Positions 35,131-45,954 are shown, counted from the stretch's first letter. The stretch is 64,000 bases of DNA from Bacillus sp. AFS073361 (GCF_002567005.1 NZ_NUZU01000039.1:194351-258350); one strand, 5' to 3'. Translations and numbers: made by a program. The notes: generated from the sequence alone by a model not told the origin.

Positions 35131-38100
35131 ATGAAGAGAAAGCAGAAATCACTTCTGTCACTTGTTACAGTAGTTGGACTAATTCTTCAATTATTTTCTG
35201 GACTTGTGACAAGTCAAACAGCCAAAGCGGCAGAAACAGAACCAAAGCAGGTTGTACTTGTTGGCAGTCTGCAGGCAGTTTTAGGGAATTCAGGAGATTG
35301 GGATCCATCCTCTTCCAAAACGCAAATGGCTTACCAAGGAAATGGTTTGTATAGCTTTACCGGCACACTGCCGGCAGGAGCATACGAGTACAAAATCGCC
35401 ATTGGAGGAAGCTGGAATGAAAATTACGGAGACGGCGGCGCGCCTGGCGGAAACAACATTAAACTAACTCTGACCGAACAAAAAGAAGTCACCTTCTACT
35501 ACAATGACACTACCCATGCCATTGCTGACAGTACCCATTATACACTTTTGGCAGAAGACAAGATGCCTCGTTTAGTTGGAAGCATTCAACCTGCCATTAA
35601 GGCAGGGTCTGCCTGGAGTCCGGCAGACTCAACAGCGTTAATGGAGGACACCCATTTTGACAACATCTATTCCTTTACTGCAAAGGTACCTAGAGGCAGC
35701 TACGAATACAAGATTGTATTGGGAAAGGACTGGACGGAATCCTACCCTGCTTCAAATGAGAAGCTGAATGTACTCTCTGATACGACAATCACATTTTTCT
35801 ATAACAACCAAACAAAAGAAGTTTATTCAGATTATAAACCTGTTGGATCTGATGGCATGATAGATAAGAATGCTCTTTATCATGATTCATGGGACCAAGT
35901 ATACCGGACGCCGTTTGGGGCAATTCCTGCAGGGAAACCCGTCACATTACGGGTATCGGCAAAAAAGGGTGACCTAACAAGTGCCAGCCTGTATGTGAAA
36001 AACTATAATACAGGCACAATAAAGGTGCTTTCAATGAAAAATGCAGGCTGGACAGACACAAAGGACAAAGGTGCCATTGAGTTCTGGGAAGCCACCTTTA
36101 CACCGTCTGACAAAGGAGTTCACGGCTATAAATTCATTGCCGGGGATCAGGATACAACAGTGGAATACGGAGAAGACACACAGGATGGGCATACCGGTAA
36201 AGCGGAGGATAAAAATGCAGGTCTCTTCCAATTGACCGTTTTCGACCCGGGCTATCAAACACCGGATTGGATGAAGGAAGCTGTTGTTTATCAAATCTAT
36301 CCTGATCGTTTTTATAACGGCAACAAAGCAAATGACCATGTAAAGGATCAGATTGGAGCCCGAGGCAGCCAGCCAATAGAACATCCCGACTCCTGGTCAT
36401 CCTTGCCTGATAATCCATATGAACAAGGCACTGGCTCCTACACAGGGGACGGTGAATTTACAAACGACTTCTTTGGCGGCGACATTGCTGGTATTAAGGC
36501 GAAGCTTGATTACCTTCAATCACTTGGCGTCAATACCCTATATTTAAACCCCATTGCACTTGCACCGTCCAACCATAAATATGATGCAACAGACTATAAA
36601 CAGGTGGATCCGATGTTTGGCTCGGAAAAAGAATTCGATGATTTCTCCAAGGAATTGTCTAAACGGAACATGCACCTGATTTTAGACGGGGTATTTAATC
36701 ATGTGGCTGATGATTCCATCTATTTTGACCGCTACCACAAATATAAAACAGTGGGTGCCTATGAATACTGGTCTCGTATTTACGATTTAATGAATGACGA
36801 AAAATTGTCTGAAACTGCAGCTAAGGATAAGGCCAAACAACAACTCATGGCTGAAGGACAAACCTTTAGCCCATACGGCTTTGAAAACTGGTTCCATATT
36901 GAAAATGTTAAAGTTCCAAATGAAAAAGTCAACGGTGTTTCGACGGGGGAGCATTATAAGTATGAAGGCTGGTGGGGATACGACAGTCTTCCTGTATTCG
37001 AATCCGTTAATGGCACAAAGGTTGAACATCCAAGTGAACTTAACAACACAGCATTGGCTAATTATATTTTTTATGACAAGGACTCAGTAGGAAAAACTTG
37101 GATTAATCGAGGTTCATCTGGCTGGCGCCTGGATGTAGCTAATGAAGTGGACAGTTCCTTCTGGCAGGAATTCCGCAAACAAATGAAGTCCAAGACTATG
37201 ATAGGAGCTGGAAAAACACTTCAAAAAGAAGAAGAGCCACTTATTCTAGGTGAAATTTGGGATGATGCATCCAAGTACTTCTTAGGGGATCAATATGACT
37301 CAGTCATGAACTATCGTTTCCGCGGAGCCATTTTGGATTACTTAAAGAACGGTAATGCCGCTAATGCACAAAACACACTTCTCGCTATACAGGAGGACTA
37401 TCCAAAGGAAGCTTTTTATGCCCTCATGAACCTGATGGGATCCCATGATACAGCTCGGGCAATCTTCCTGTTAGGCAATGGAACCGATACGTATTTCAGA
37501 GCGGAACAAGATCCGAACTACAAATACGATGAAGGTGTGAAGCGATTGAAGCTGGCTTCTATCCTGCAAATGGGTTACCCTGGAGCACCAACCATTTATT
37601 ACGGAGATGAAGCGGGTCAAACAGGATCCAAAGACCCAGATGACAGACGCACATATCCGTGGGGGAACGAAAACAAAGACCTCATTGCACACTATCAAAA
37701 GATTGGTCAAATCCGCAAGGAAAATGCTGACCTATTCGCTCATGGCGATCTGCACCATATATACGCAAAGGGTGATGTGTTAGCCTATGTCCGGACAAAA
37801 GAAACAAAATCTGGACTTGTCATTATTAACAGAGGGAAAACCACACAAACGGTTGATATCGATACAAAAGTGCTGCTCGCGAATGGTCTTCGTTTTGTGG
37901 ACCAATTGGACCCTAAATATGTGACTACAACGAAGGATGGCAAGCTGTCATTAACAGTTCCAGCTGAGTCCGGAAGAATGTTAATAACGGTTAATGATGT
38001 TAAACAACCACAGCCTGTTAAAGAAGTTACCGGCACAGCAGGTTCTAAGGAGGTTACTTTAAGCTGGACAGGAACAGGTACAAAATACAATGTCTATCAA

Positions 38101-39555
38101 TCTACAGTTTCAGGTGGATTATGGACAAAAGTGAAGGAAACTACAGGTACATCTGTGAACATTTCCGATTTAAATAATGGTCGTACCTACTATTTTACTG
38201 TAACGGCCGTAAATGAAAGTGGTAATGAATCTGTACCTGCAGCCCCATCCGGCCTTGTGCCTCATTACGATGCTGCAAAGGCTAGTATTAAGGACCTGAC
38301 TACATTAGATAACGGGGAACTGAATCTGGCACAGACCTCCAATGTTAAAGCAGCTTTTTACCTGCCAGGCGCGACAGAAACTGGTGCAGCAGAAGGAATC
38401 ACGGCCGTTCTCCAAGTAAGAATGAAAGGCCAAACCGCTTGGACATCTTACCAAGCTTTGTATAATGGCCAGGCTCAGGGAGACCAGGCAAATGAGTTTC
38501 AGGGAGGCTTTACAGCGTATGAGGCGGGCAAATATGAGTACCGAATGGCCTTTACGCCGGATTTAGGGAATACATGGGTTTACTCAATTACTGGTGAAGT
38601 GACCTTTTCACACAGCACGTCTGATACTACCCCGCCTGCTAATGATGTAACTTTGGACACTCCGATCAAGGAATCCGGTCAGGTCAACTTGAATTGGAAA
38701 CTCACGCAGCCGGATCAGCCATTTAAAACGGTCATTTACCGTGACGGCCAAATTCTTTCAACATTGGACGGCAGCGCCGCCACCTTCCGTGATTATCAGG
38801 TGGCAAATGGAACTGCCTACCAATATCAAGTGCGTGTCTATGACCAGGCTGGAAACCATGTAGAATCTAACAAGGTACGTGTAACCCCTGAAATTGTTAT
38901 GGTACAAGTAACCTTTAAGGTTCATGCACCGGATTATACTGCTTTAGCAGCGCAGGTCAATATACCAGGCAGCTTGAATGGTTGGAATACTAGTGCCTGG
39001 ACTATGAGCCGTAATGGCGCTGTGACGCCTGATTGGGAATACACAGTGGAACTTGAAGAAGGAACTGAGCTTACGTATAAATATACGAGGGATAATACTT
39101 GGGATCATGAAGGGTTAACAGATCATACACCATCCGATCATTCGGATGACGATATCAGTAACTATGGCTATGGTGCCCCAGGAACCGATATGAAAATTGT
39201 GGTCACGAACCAAGGCAACAACAAAATGGTGGTACAGGATACGATTTTGCGCTGGATTGATATGCCGCTGGCAGTCAGTCAAATTGATGTGAATGGTACG
39301 ACTATGACCGTCAAGGGGAATGCGATCAAGGGTTCTGACTTCACCATCAATGGGGAAAAAGTGACAGTCGGAAATGATATGAATTTCACTCAATCCTTTA
39401 CCCTTAAGGCAGGACAGACACAAGTACCTGTTCATATCGAACCAACTGACTCCACAAAGTCCTCCATCTTTAAAGAGGACGGCGGTTCTATTAGCAAGAA
39501 TACAAAGAACTATGTCATTGATATCCTAACAAAAACGATAAGCGAGACCAAGTAA
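35131..39555 (+). CDS. Secreted multidomain amylopullulanase / alpha-amylase (GH13)
   Basis: A 1474-residue extracellular starch enzyme. Layout: signal peptide 1-35 (cleavage after TAKAA); two X25-type pullulanase N-terminal modules about 40-135 and 145-235; CBM34-like module about 250-375; GH13 barrel from VYQIYPDRF near 385, catalytic residues D668 (GWRLDVANE), E708 (LGEIWDD) and D773 (GSHDTAR); fibronectin III-like modules about 955-1045 and 1170-1255; a starch-binding-like module about 1260-1385 (NIPGSLNGWNTSAW); short C-terminal region. There is no LPXTG or SLH anchor, so it is probably released. The layout resembles clostridial and Thermoanaerobacter Apu enzymes. No dedicated maltodextrin importer lies nearby. 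Confidence 0.9.
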   Translation: MKRKQKSLLSLVTVVGLILQLFSGLVTSQTAKAAETEPKQVVLVGSLQAVLGNSGDWDPSSSKTQMAYQGNGLYSFTGTLPAGAYEYKIAIGGSWNENYGDGGAPGGNNIKLTLTEQKEVTFYYNDTTHAIADSTHYTLLAEDKMPRLVGSIQPAIKAGSAWSPADSTALMEDTHFDNIYSFTAKVPRGSYEYKIVLGKDWTESYPASNEKLNVLSDTTITFFYNNQTKEVYSDYKPVGSDGMIDKNALYHDSWDQVYRTPFGAIPAGKPVTLRVSAKKGDLTSASLYVKNYNTGTIKVLSMKNAGWTDTKDKGAIEFWEATFTPSDKGVHGYKFIAGDQDTTVEYGEDTQDGHTGKAEDKNAGLFQLTVFDPGYQTPDWMKEAVVYQIYPDRFYNGNKANDHVKDQIGARGSQPIEHPDSWSSLPDNPYEQGTGSYTGDGEFTNDFFGGDIAGIKAKLDYLQSLGVNTLYLNPIALAPSNHKYDATDYKQVDPMFGSEKEFDDFSKELSKRNMHLILDGVFNHVADDSIYFDRYHKYKTVGAYEYWSRIYDLMNDEKLSETAAKDKAKQQLMAEGQTFSPYGFENWFHIENVKVPNEKVNGVSTGEHYKYEGWWGYDSLPVFESVNGTKVEHPSELNNTALANYIFYDKDSVGKTWINRGSSGWRLDVANEVDSSFWQEFRKQMKSKTMIGAGKTLQKEEEPLILGEIWDDASKYFLGDQYDSVMNYRFRGAILDYLKNGNAANAQNTLLAIQEDYPKEAFYALMNLMGSHDTARAIFLLGNGTDTYFRAEQDPNYKYDEGVKRLKLASILQMGYPGAPTIYYGDEAGQTGSKDPDDRRTYPWGNENKDLIAHYQKIGQIRKENADLFAHGDLHHIYAKGDVLAYVRTKETKSGLVIINRGKTTQTVDIDTKVLLANGLRFVDQLDPKYVTTTKDGKLSLTVPAESGRMLITVNDVKQPQPVKEVTGTAGSKEVTLSWTGTGTKYNVYQSTVSGGLWTKVKETTGTSVNISDLNNGRTYYFTVTAVNESGNESVPAAPSGLVPHYDAAKASIKDLTTLDNGELNLAQTSNVKAAFYLPGATETGAAEGITAVLQVRMKGQTAWTSYQALYNGQAQGDQANEFQGGFTAYEAGKYEYRMAFTPDLGNTWVYSITGEVTFSHSTSDTTPPANDVTLDTPIKESGQVNLNWKLTQPDQPFKTVIYRDGQILSTLDGSAATFRDYQVANGTAYQYQVRVYDQAGNHVESNKVRVTPEIVMVQVTFKVHAPDYTALAAQVNIPGSLNGWNTSAWTMSRNGAVTPDWEYTVELEEGTELTYKYTRDNTWDHEGLTDHTPSDHSDDDISNYGYGAPGTDMKIVVTNQGNNKMVVQDTILRWIDMPLAVSQIDVNGTTMTVKGNAIKGSDFTINGEKVTVGNDMNFTQSFTLKAGQTQVPVHIEPTDSTKSSIFKEDGGSISKNTKNYVIDILTKTISETK

Positions 39556-39565
39556 GCGGTCATCG

Positions 39566-39599
39566 AAAAGGTCTGCCGGGATCATGGCAGACCTTTTTT
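39566..39599 (+). terminator. Terminator after amylopullulanase
   Basis: AAAGGTCTGCC and GGCAGACCTTT form a perfect 11-bp stem with an 8-nt loop followed by a T run, 10 bp past the stop. Confidence 0.93.
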
Positions 39600-39630
39600 C
39601 CAATTAACTTTTTCTAAATACATGACGAAT

Positions 39631-40617
39631 TTAATAACTTTTTATCAACTTATCCTTAAAACCGATTACTTCCTCATGGGTCGGTATGGAAGAAATGGCG
39701 CCTACTTTCGTACAAACCATTGCTCCCACTTTATTACTAAAGAAAATGATTTGTTTCAGTTGTTCGAAGTCTTTTAAAACTCTCTTTGGTTCTGTTGTTC
39801 TAGCCAACTGGTAAAGTGTTGCGCCTACGAATGCATCACCCGCACCGGTAGAATCGATAGAATCTACTTTTATACTTGGAACCAGCTCCATATTTTGCCC
39901 ATTAGAAATCATCGTTCCTTCTTTTCCTAAAGTAACCGCAACGACTAATGCTCCCAGTTGATGTAGAACTTCGATTCCATCACTCAACTCTTTCATGCCA
40001 GAGATAATTTCTAATTCCTCATCGCTTACTTTTACAAAATCAGCGATAGCGATTCCCTTTTGCGCTAACTCTACAAATTGGTCTCTTCCCCCTTTCCAAA
40101 GGTCAATTCGATAGTTAGGGTCAAATGAGATAAATTTACCTTCTTCCTTTGCCGCTTCCATGACACTTAGATAAGTAGATTGAAAGGGATCCGTTAATAA
40201 AGCAGTCGCTGATCCAAAGTGAAGAATACCCGCATCCATGATTCTATTTTTATCAAGATCATTTTCCGTTAAGAAGGCATCGGCCCCACGATTAAAGACA
40301 AAATCTCTTTCGCCATTTGCTTTTAATGACACAAATGCTAGCGTGGTTGGATGCTCATCATCGAGAACCAGCATCGAGGTATCAACATTCACTTCGTCTA
40401 AAGTATTTTTTAAAAAATACCCGAACGGATCTTTGCCAACTTTCCCACTGAAGAGGGCACTGCCCCCTAGTTTCACAATCGTTGCACACACATTGGCGGG
40501 AGCTCCCCCTGCCTGTTTTTCAAAATGTTGCCCTGTAACTAAATCGATGTCTACATCTGTGCAGAAAAAATCAATTAATAATTCGCCGATACAAATGACG
40601 GATGTATTGGTCTTCAT
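39631..40617 (-). CDS. PfkB-family fructokinase
   Basis: A 328-residue ribokinase-family sugar kinase. The N-terminal signature [16 protein letters not shown] (near residue 37) and C-terminal [18 protein letters not shown] (near 250, catalytic Asp in GAGD) are intact. Position at the end of an operon with a GH32 beta-fructosidase and an ABC importer points to fructose phosphorylation to fructose-6-phosphate. A hairpin precedes it in the operon, so it may be expressed at a lower level. Confidence 0.88.
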   Translation of the reverse strand: MKTNTSVICIGELLIDFFCTDVDIDLVTGQHFEKQAGGAPANVCATIVKLGGSALFSGKVGKDPFGYFLKNTLDEVNVDTSMLVLDDEHPTTLAFVSLKANGERDFVFNRGADAFLTENDLDKNRIMDAGILHFGSATALLTDPFQSTYLSVMEAAKEEGKFISFDPNYRIDLWKGGRDQFVELAQKGIAIADFVKVSDEELEIISGMKELSDGIEVLHQLGALVVAVTLGKEGTMISNGQNMELVPSIKVDSIDSTGAGDAFVGATLYQLARTTEPKRVLKDFEQLKQIIFFSNKVGAMVCTKVGAISSIPTHEEVIGFKDKLIKSY

Positions 40618-40668
40618 TTCCTCTCACTCTTCCTTTCTTCTAAAATCATTCTTCTTGCAAAAACAAAA

Positions 40669-40698
40669 CTCTAACTCGATATATTCGATTAGAGCTTT
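40669..40698 (-). terminator. Intercistronic hairpin before fructokinase gene
   Basis: CTCTAA and TTAGAG outer arms with inner TCGA pairing form a stem, and the minus strand continues with TTTTGTTTTT. It looks like an attenuating terminator between GH32 and the kinase. Confidence 0.6.
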
Positions 40699-40712
40699 GT
40701 TGAATAATGAAA

Positions 40713-42191
40713 TTACTTCCCCCATATAGATTCTAGTTCTGTTAATTTTAATAAAGACACCTGGGTGTCTCCTTCATTTGAAAACAAAACAATTTTTTCA
40801 TATGGCTGATTTGGAAAGATTAAACTAGTAATTACTACCTTCCCATCATTTGCAAATAATTCAATGGAAGAGGTATCGACAAAAATTTGAAGATTGATTT
40901 TTTCATTTTCCATTTTCAAAGGAGCTTCTTGTACCGCTGCGAAAGATTCTGAAAAACTATTTTCTCCTGCATTAGTTCTGTCAACTGCTATTAGTTCCCT
41001 TTCCACATCATAACAAATCACTGTTTTTTCATCTTTTGAACTTTGTAAGACGATACCAAACGAATTGGAAGTTTGTTTTTCAAACTCTAAATTAACTTCG
41101 ACCAGTGGACTGAACATATTAAAAGATGCAGGCTGACCTGATTCAATCGTTAGGTCCTGATAAACTTCTGAGCTTTTTCGAATCGAATTGATTTCTGAAA
41201 CCACCTTTTGAACCAAGCGAACTCCAGCCTCACTAGAAGTTAACAATAATTCTCGAGGTAAAGTCATCGCACTGCGCCATTCTTCCGTTGGTACTTGGTT
41301 TGCATAGCGCCAGTTACTCATCCAGCCAATATAAATTCTTCTGCCATCATGTGAAGGGATATCTGACCAGCTGACACCAGCATAATTATCCCGCCCATAA
41401 TCTACCCAAAGGACCGTTTCATCGTGATGATCATTTACAAATGTGGAACCATCAAAATCACCAATAAAATACTGGGTTCTTGACCCTTCTTTAAACTCCG
41501 GGTTATCACCAATGCTGACAAACATGACCCACTTTTGCTTGTTTTCATCTCCATCAACTGACAAACGAAACAGGTCGGGACATTCCCACACGCCGTCATG
41601 TGAACCAGCCTGATGGCCAAATTCACTAGCAAACTCCCATTCTTTTAGATTAGCAGATGTATAGATGGTTACGGTTTGCCCAGTTGCTAAAACCATCACC
41701 CATTTATTCGTTTCTTCATGCCAGAATACTTTTGGATCACGGTAATCGGTAATGTTGACATCAGACAGGACTGGATTTCCTTCGTACTTCGTCCATGTTC
41801 TACCATTGTCGTCACTATAGGCGAGACTTTGACGCTGACGCGGACGTTCGGAGTCCGGATAAGTATCGGCACTTGTATAAATGGCGACTAACCCTGGTTC
41901 ATCCTGGAAAAAACCTGATGTGTTATTCCAATCAACGACTGCACTACCTGAGAAAATGGCTCCATGCTCATCAGGATAAAGTGCGATGGGCAGCTGTTCC
42001 CAATGAATTAAATCCTTACTAACGGCATGACCCCAGTGCATGGGTCCCCAAGTTGTACCAAAGGGATGGTACTGGTAAAAAAGGTGATATTCATCATTAA
42101 AAAAGACCATTCCGTTCGGGTCATTCATCCATTTTTCCTCAGGGGAAAAATGAAATTGCGGCCGATGCTTTTCTTTATATCTTTGTGTCAT
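40713..42191 (-). CDS. GH32 beta-fructosidase, intracellular
   Basis: A 492-residue GH32 enzyme with WMNDPNGMVFF (nucleophile Asp, near 22), YRDPKVF (near 150) and ECPDLFRL (acid/base Glu, near 205), and a C-terminal beta-sandwich (FVDTSSIELFANDGK). It lacks a signal peptide, so it hydrolyses imported short fructans such as kestose, inulobiose or levanbiose. Sequence details (FQYHPFGTTWGPMHWGHA, GSHDGVWECPDLF) are closer to the levanase/fructanase branch than to the sucrose-6-phosphate hydrolases, unlike the other GH32 at 17.6 kb. It lies between the binding protein and the fructokinase. Confidence 0.88.
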   Translation of the reverse strand: MTQRYKEKHRPQFHFSPEEKWMNDPNGMVFFNDEYHLFYQYHPFGTTWGPMHWGHAVSKDLIHWEQLPIALYPDEHGAIFSGSAVVDWNNTSGFFQDEPGLVAIYTSADTYPDSERPRQRQSLAYSDDNGRTWTKYEGNPVLSDVNITDYRDPKVFWHEETNKWVMVLATGQTVTIYTSANLKEWEFASEFGHQAGSHDGVWECPDLFRLSVDGDENKQKWVMFVSIGDNPEFKEGSRTQYFIGDFDGSTFVNDHHDETVLWVDYGRDNYAGVSWSDIPSHDGRRIYIGWMSNWRYANQVPTEEWRSAMTLPRELLLTSSEAGVRLVQKVVSEINSIRKSSEVYQDLTIESGQPASFNMFSPLVEVNLEFEKQTSNSFGIVLQSSKDEKTVICYDVERELIAVDRTNAGENSFSESFAAVQEAPLKMENEKINLQIFVDTSSIELFANDGKVVITSLIFPNQPYEKIVLFSNEGDTQVSLLKLTELESIWGK

Positions 42192-42276
42192 TTGGTCTCA
42201 CTCCCTTGTTATTTTACATTGGAATAAGACTGTACAAATACTTGCACTGTACAGCCTCAGCCAAAACTTTAATCTA

Positions 42277-43893
42277 TTATTTTGTCGCTCTATCGTATCC
42301 TGCTTGTTTGATTTTTATCCAATCTTGTAACCCCAAGCGGTCTAATTCTTTCACATATCCATCCCACTCTTTTTCCACTTTGCCATTTTGAATCCATTCC
42401 GCACGTTTTCTCATCACAAAAGCAAACATATCTGTTTCAATGGTAGTAAGTTTGTCACTATCCTCTAATGAGAAGAATACTCTTGGATAAATATTTTCTG
42501 CAGTCATATGCGGTACCATAACATCCTTCATTAGCCCTAATCTCCATGCTGCATCATCTGGCTTCGTGGTAACTTTTCCATAATACTCATCTAAAATCGC
42601 TAATGGCCCGCCGACATTTGTTTTTTGTCTTAATTCTACTGGCGCAGAACCTTCTAATGGTAAATGTTTTAGCATTTCTGCCGCTTCATCCAATTCAAAG
42701 ATGTTTTGCTGCGTTTTATCGCCATATGTTCCCCAGTTGTTTTGTACAGATTGTTTTGGTTCATATAATTGATCGATCCATTTTGCTGTCAATTCAATAT
42801 TTTTATCTGCACTTGTAATAACCATTCGACCTCGATCAAAGCCCATTCCATTGGTTCTAGCTACATTCACATGACCATCAGGACCAGCCAGTGGCTTCAT
42901 TAAGTCATACTTGTCATTCATTCCGGTAATATTAGCTTTATCCCAAGTAAAATATAAACCATAACGATTATCTTTACCTTTTGCTAGATACGTATTCCAA
43001 TCTTGTTCAAACGCTTCCACATCGAGTAGGCCTTCTTTATATAACTCATTGAGGAATTTTATCCCCTCTTTATAGCCTTTGTCTGAGGCAGTAAAGGTGA
43101 CTTTCCCATCATTGCTTACAACCGTATGGTCCCAGTTTTCCCCAAGGCCAAATGAACCAAATAAGAACGCTAAATCTTCCCCGCCTGCTTGCTTACCAAT
43201 AAACGACATTGGGATTTCATCAGCTTTTCCATTACCATTTGGATCTTTTGTTTTAAAAGCGATCAATACTTGCTTTAATTCTTCAGTTGTTGTCGGCATT
43301 TTCAAACCTAATTTGTTTAACCATTCGACATTGATCCATGGGAAATCATCGACGGAGTGAATACTTTCTTTCCCTGAACCTAACTCCTCAATCCATGGAA
43401 AGGAATAAATATGTCCATCCGGAGCTGTCATCATCGCCTTATATTCAGGTGCAGCCTCGAGGACCTTTTGTAAGTTAGGCATGTATTTCTCAATTAAATC
43501 TTCTACCGGAATAATCGCCCCATCTTTTGCTAGCTTTAATAGATCATGGTCATTAAAACCTGCATCTAAGATCGCATCCGGTAAATCACCGCTCGCCATT
43601 ACGAGGTTCCTTTTTTCAATAAAAGCATCTGAGGTGTAGTTTTTCCACTTAATATGAACTCCAGATTGATCTTCTAAACGCTTATAAATCAATTTTTTAT
43701 TAGGGTCAGCCGGCGCTAATGGCGAGCTTTGGGTCATAAAATTCAATGTCACTTTTTCCTTTAAAGGAAAAGAAATATCCTTTAGTTTGTATTCTTTGGA
43801 TGATGCTGTTTCACTTTTGCTGTTGTTACTGCAACCCGAAACTAGTAAGATCGTAGCAAGTGAGGCAGCCATAACTTTTTTTACATTTTTCAT
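42277..43893 (-). CDS. Oligosaccharide-binding lipoprotein (LipO/YtcQ type)
   Basis: A large solute-binding lipoprotein of 538 residues with lipobox VSGC (Cys near 21). Large size, the NFMTQSSPLAPADPNK start and SFPWIEELGS-like segments match the LipO/YtcQ group that binds oligosaccharides such as rhamnogalacturonan or fructan fragments. It follows the LplB- and LplC-type permeases and precedes the GH32 gene, indicating fructo-oligosaccharide uptake. The ATG follows TAGGAGGATAAG. Confidence 0.87.
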   Translation of the reverse strand: MKNVKKVMAASLATILLVSGCSNNSKSETASSKEYKLKDISFPLKEKVTLNFMTQSSPLAPADPNKKLIYKRLEDQSGVHIKWKNYTSDAFIEKRNLVMASGDLPDAILDAGFNDHDLLKLAKDGAIIPVEDLIEKYMPNLQKVLEAAPEYKAMMTAPDGHIYSFPWIEELGSGKESIHSVDDFPWINVEWLNKLGLKMPTTTEELKQVLIAFKTKDPNGNGKADEIPMSFIGKQAGGEDLAFLFGSFGLGENWDHTVVSNDGKVTFTASDKGYKEGIKFLNELYKEGLLDVEAFEQDWNTYLAKGKDNRYGLYFTWDKANITGMNDKYDLMKPLAGPDGHVNVARTNGMGFDRGRMVITSADKNIELTAKWIDQLYEPKQSVQNNWGTYGDKTQQNIFELDEAAEMLKHLPLEGSAPVELRQKTNVGGPLAILDEYYGKVTTKPDDAAWRLGLMKDVMVPHMTAENIYPRVFFSLEDSDKLTTIETDMFAFVMRKRAEWIQNGKVEKEWDGYVKELDRLGLQDWIKIKQAGYDRATK

Positions 43894-43917
43894 ATACTTA
43901 TCCTCCTAAATGTTATG

Positions 43918-43931
43918 TGTAAGCATTTACA
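43918..43931. promoter_or_regulatory. cre-like site upstream of the binding-protein gene
   Basis: TGTAAGCATTTACA matches the CcpA cre pattern at all but one fixed position and is itself a near palindrome. It lies in the 61-bp gap between the LplC-type permease and the lipoprotein gene, so it could act as a roadblock or flag an internal promoter. Confidence 0.45.
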
Positions 43932-43954
43932 AGTAAATCTATTAAATTGGCTCA

Positions 43955-44836
43955 TTATTTCAATGAGCCCGCCATTACACCTTTTTCAAAATATTTTTGG
44001 AAGAATGGATACATGACCATTAGCGGCAGACTGGAAATGACAATGGATGAGTATTTAATCATTTCTGAGAGCTTTTTAAGTTCAGCCATTGCCTGCTGAT
44101 CACTAATCATTCCCGGCCCCGCTTGATTTTGGATTAATATCGATCTCAAAACTAATTGTAATGGGTGTAAATTTGGATCTTCGAGATATATCATTGCATC
44201 AAAGTAAGAGTTCCATTGACCAACAAACGCATACATCGCCAAGACGAAGATGATTGGTTTTGAAAGCGGCAAAACAATTTTAAAGAAAATTAATAGATCT
44301 GAGGCTCCATCCACTTTTGCTGCTTCATGCAATTCGTATGGAATTCCTTTGAAATACGTCCTTGCCAGGATAATATTCCAAACATTAACAGCCCCAGGTA
44401 GTAAAATCGCCCAGGGGGTGTTTAACATCCCGAGGTCTTTTACAACTAGGTAAGTAGGGATAAGCCCGCCACCGAAAAACATAGTGATCATAAATAGTGT
44501 CATGAAGAAGTTTTTTCCGACAAAACCATTTACCGATAACGGGTAGGCCGCGAAAATGCAGACCACAACAGTGACAATCGCAAATCCTACCGAATATAGA
44601 ATCGAATTGATAAAGCCTCGTACCATTGCATCATTGGATAAAATCAGCTGATACCCTTTAAAACTCCATTCTGAAAAATTGAATGAAATCCCTTTATTTA
44701 ATAGAACCGTTGGATCCATGAATGAGGCAAGGACGACATAAACCAAGGGCACTAACACGACTAATACAGCGATGCATAGAAAGATATTATTAAAGCCTAA
44801 TATGATTCGGTCTATGCGGGTGTGCTTAATATTCAT
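43955..44836 (-). CDS. Sugar ABC permease (LplC/YtcP type)
   Basis: A 293-residue permease with six hydrophobic helices and the coupling loop ELHEAAKVDGASDLLIFFKIVLPL near residue 185. The C terminus GVMAGSLK is typical of this subgroup. It partners the LplB-type permease 18 bp upstream. Strong AAAAAGGAG site. Confidence 0.9.
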   Translation of the reverse strand: MNIKHTRIDRIILGFNNIFLCIAVLVVLVPLVYVVLASFMDPTVLLNKGISFNFSEWSFKGYQLILSNDAMVRGFINSILYSVGFAIVTVVVCIFAAYPLSVNGFVGKNFFMTLFMITMFFGGGLIPTYLVVKDLGMLNTPWAILLPGAVNVWNIILARTYFKGIPYELHEAAKVDGASDLLIFFKIVLPLSKPIIFVLAMYAFVGQWNSYFDAMIYLEDPNLHPLQLVLRSILIQNQAGPGMISDQQAMAELKKLSEMIKYSSIVISSLPLMVMYPFFQKYFEKGVMAGSLK

Positions 44837-44854
44837 ATCAAGACTCCTTTTTCG

Positions 44855-45832
44855 TTAATATAAACCTTCTCCTTCGTTTAATTTCTTCACGATTTTATTT
44901 ACAACAAATAATAGAATGACGTTTATGACTGAATTAAATAGGCCAACTGCTGTCGAATAAGCATAATCACCTGACTGCAACCCTACCTTATAGACATACG
45001 TAGGCAGGATTTCTGATGAAGGTAAATTCATTGAGGTTTGCATCAAATATGCCTTTTCAAAGCCAATCGACATAATCCCTCCCGCTGCCAAAATAAAGGT
45101 CACGGCCATTAATGGCTTCAGTGTCGGCAAATCGATATGGATCATTCTTTGAAGAATATTTGCTCCATCAATTGTTGCTGCATTGTGCAATTCAGGGTCC
45201 ACATTGGCTAAAGCGGCAACGTAGATAATCGATGACCAGCCTGCAGCCTGCCAAATGCCAGAGATGATATAGATTGACCGGAAGTAATCTGGATTTGACA
45301 TGAACATTAGCGGTTTTCCTGTTATGAAACTAACAAGGTGATTGATGGGACCTGTTGGTGATAGGAAAATGAACACCATACCCACGATTACAACTACCGA
45401 AATAAAGTTTGGTGCATAGAGCACAAGTTGAATATTCTTTTTAACAGCTGCCCTTCGTAGTTGATTTAGCATTAACGCAAGGATGATTGGGACTGGAAAT
45501 CCTATAATTAGTCCAAAAAAACTAAGTTTAAGCGTATTCATAAAAATGTCAGCAAAATTTGGTGAAGATAAGAATTTGGTGAAATTTTCTACTCCCACCC
45601 AATCGCTTCCTACTATCCCTTTGATCGTACTAAAATCTTTAAAGGCAATAACGGCTCCATACATGGGGATGTATTTAAAGATGATAGTTAGAATAACAGC
45701 TGGTGCGATAAGCAAATAAAGATGGTAGTTTTTGATGATATAATCGATTTTGCTTTTCAATTTCGATACTGCTTTCTTTTCAGATGGGATTTTTAAAGCG
45801 GTTTCTTTTTGGGTATTTACTAATTCTTGCAA
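44855..45832 (-). CDS. Sugar ABC permease (LplB/YtePQ type)
   Basis: A 325-residue permease, first gene of the fructan operon, with six helices and coupling loop ELHNAATIDGANILQRMIHIDLPTL near 215. The N terminus is Lys-rich (SEKKAVSKLKSKIDY). The start is a TTG codon, 8 nt after AGGAGG; no better ATG exists. No regulator gene adjoins this operon, but a cre-like site lies 110 bp upstream. Confidence 0.9.
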   Translation of the reverse strand: MQELVNTQKETALKIPSEKKAVSKLKSKIDYIIKNYHLYLLIAPAVILTIIFKYIPMYGAVIAFKDFSTIKGIVGSDWVGVENFTKFLSSPNFADIFMNTLKLSFFGLIIGFPVPIILALMLNQLRRAAVKKNIQLVLYAPNFISVVVIVGMVFIFLSPTGPINHLVSFITGKPLMFMSNPDYFRSIYIISGIWQAAGWSSIIYVAALANVDPELHNAATIDGANILQRMIHIDLPTLKPLMAVTFILAAGGIMSIGFEKAYLMQTSMNLPSSEILPTYVYKVGLQSGDYAYSTAVGLFNSVINVILLFVVNKIVKKLNEGEGLY

Positions 45833-45940
45833 TCTTTTAACCTCCTATCTATATTGGTTTATCTGGTTCTAACTTTAACAAATTTGAAAAAGGGAAGAGT
45901 TTAATATCTTTGGAAACGGAGGTTTAAAATTTTCGGCAGT

Positions 45941-45954
45941 TGAAAATGATTGCA
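45941..45954. promoter_or_regulatory. cre-like site upstream of the fructan operon
   Basis: TGAAAATGATTGCA agrees with the CcpA cre pattern except for one fixed base (T for C in the central CG). It lies between the divergent fructan operon and the NERD gene and could mediate glucose repression. Confidence 0.45.

Noticed and set aside
40713..42191. Secreted levanase
   Set aside because: The catalytic domain is levanase-like, but there is no signal peptide and the gene is coupled to an importer, so it acts inside the cell.
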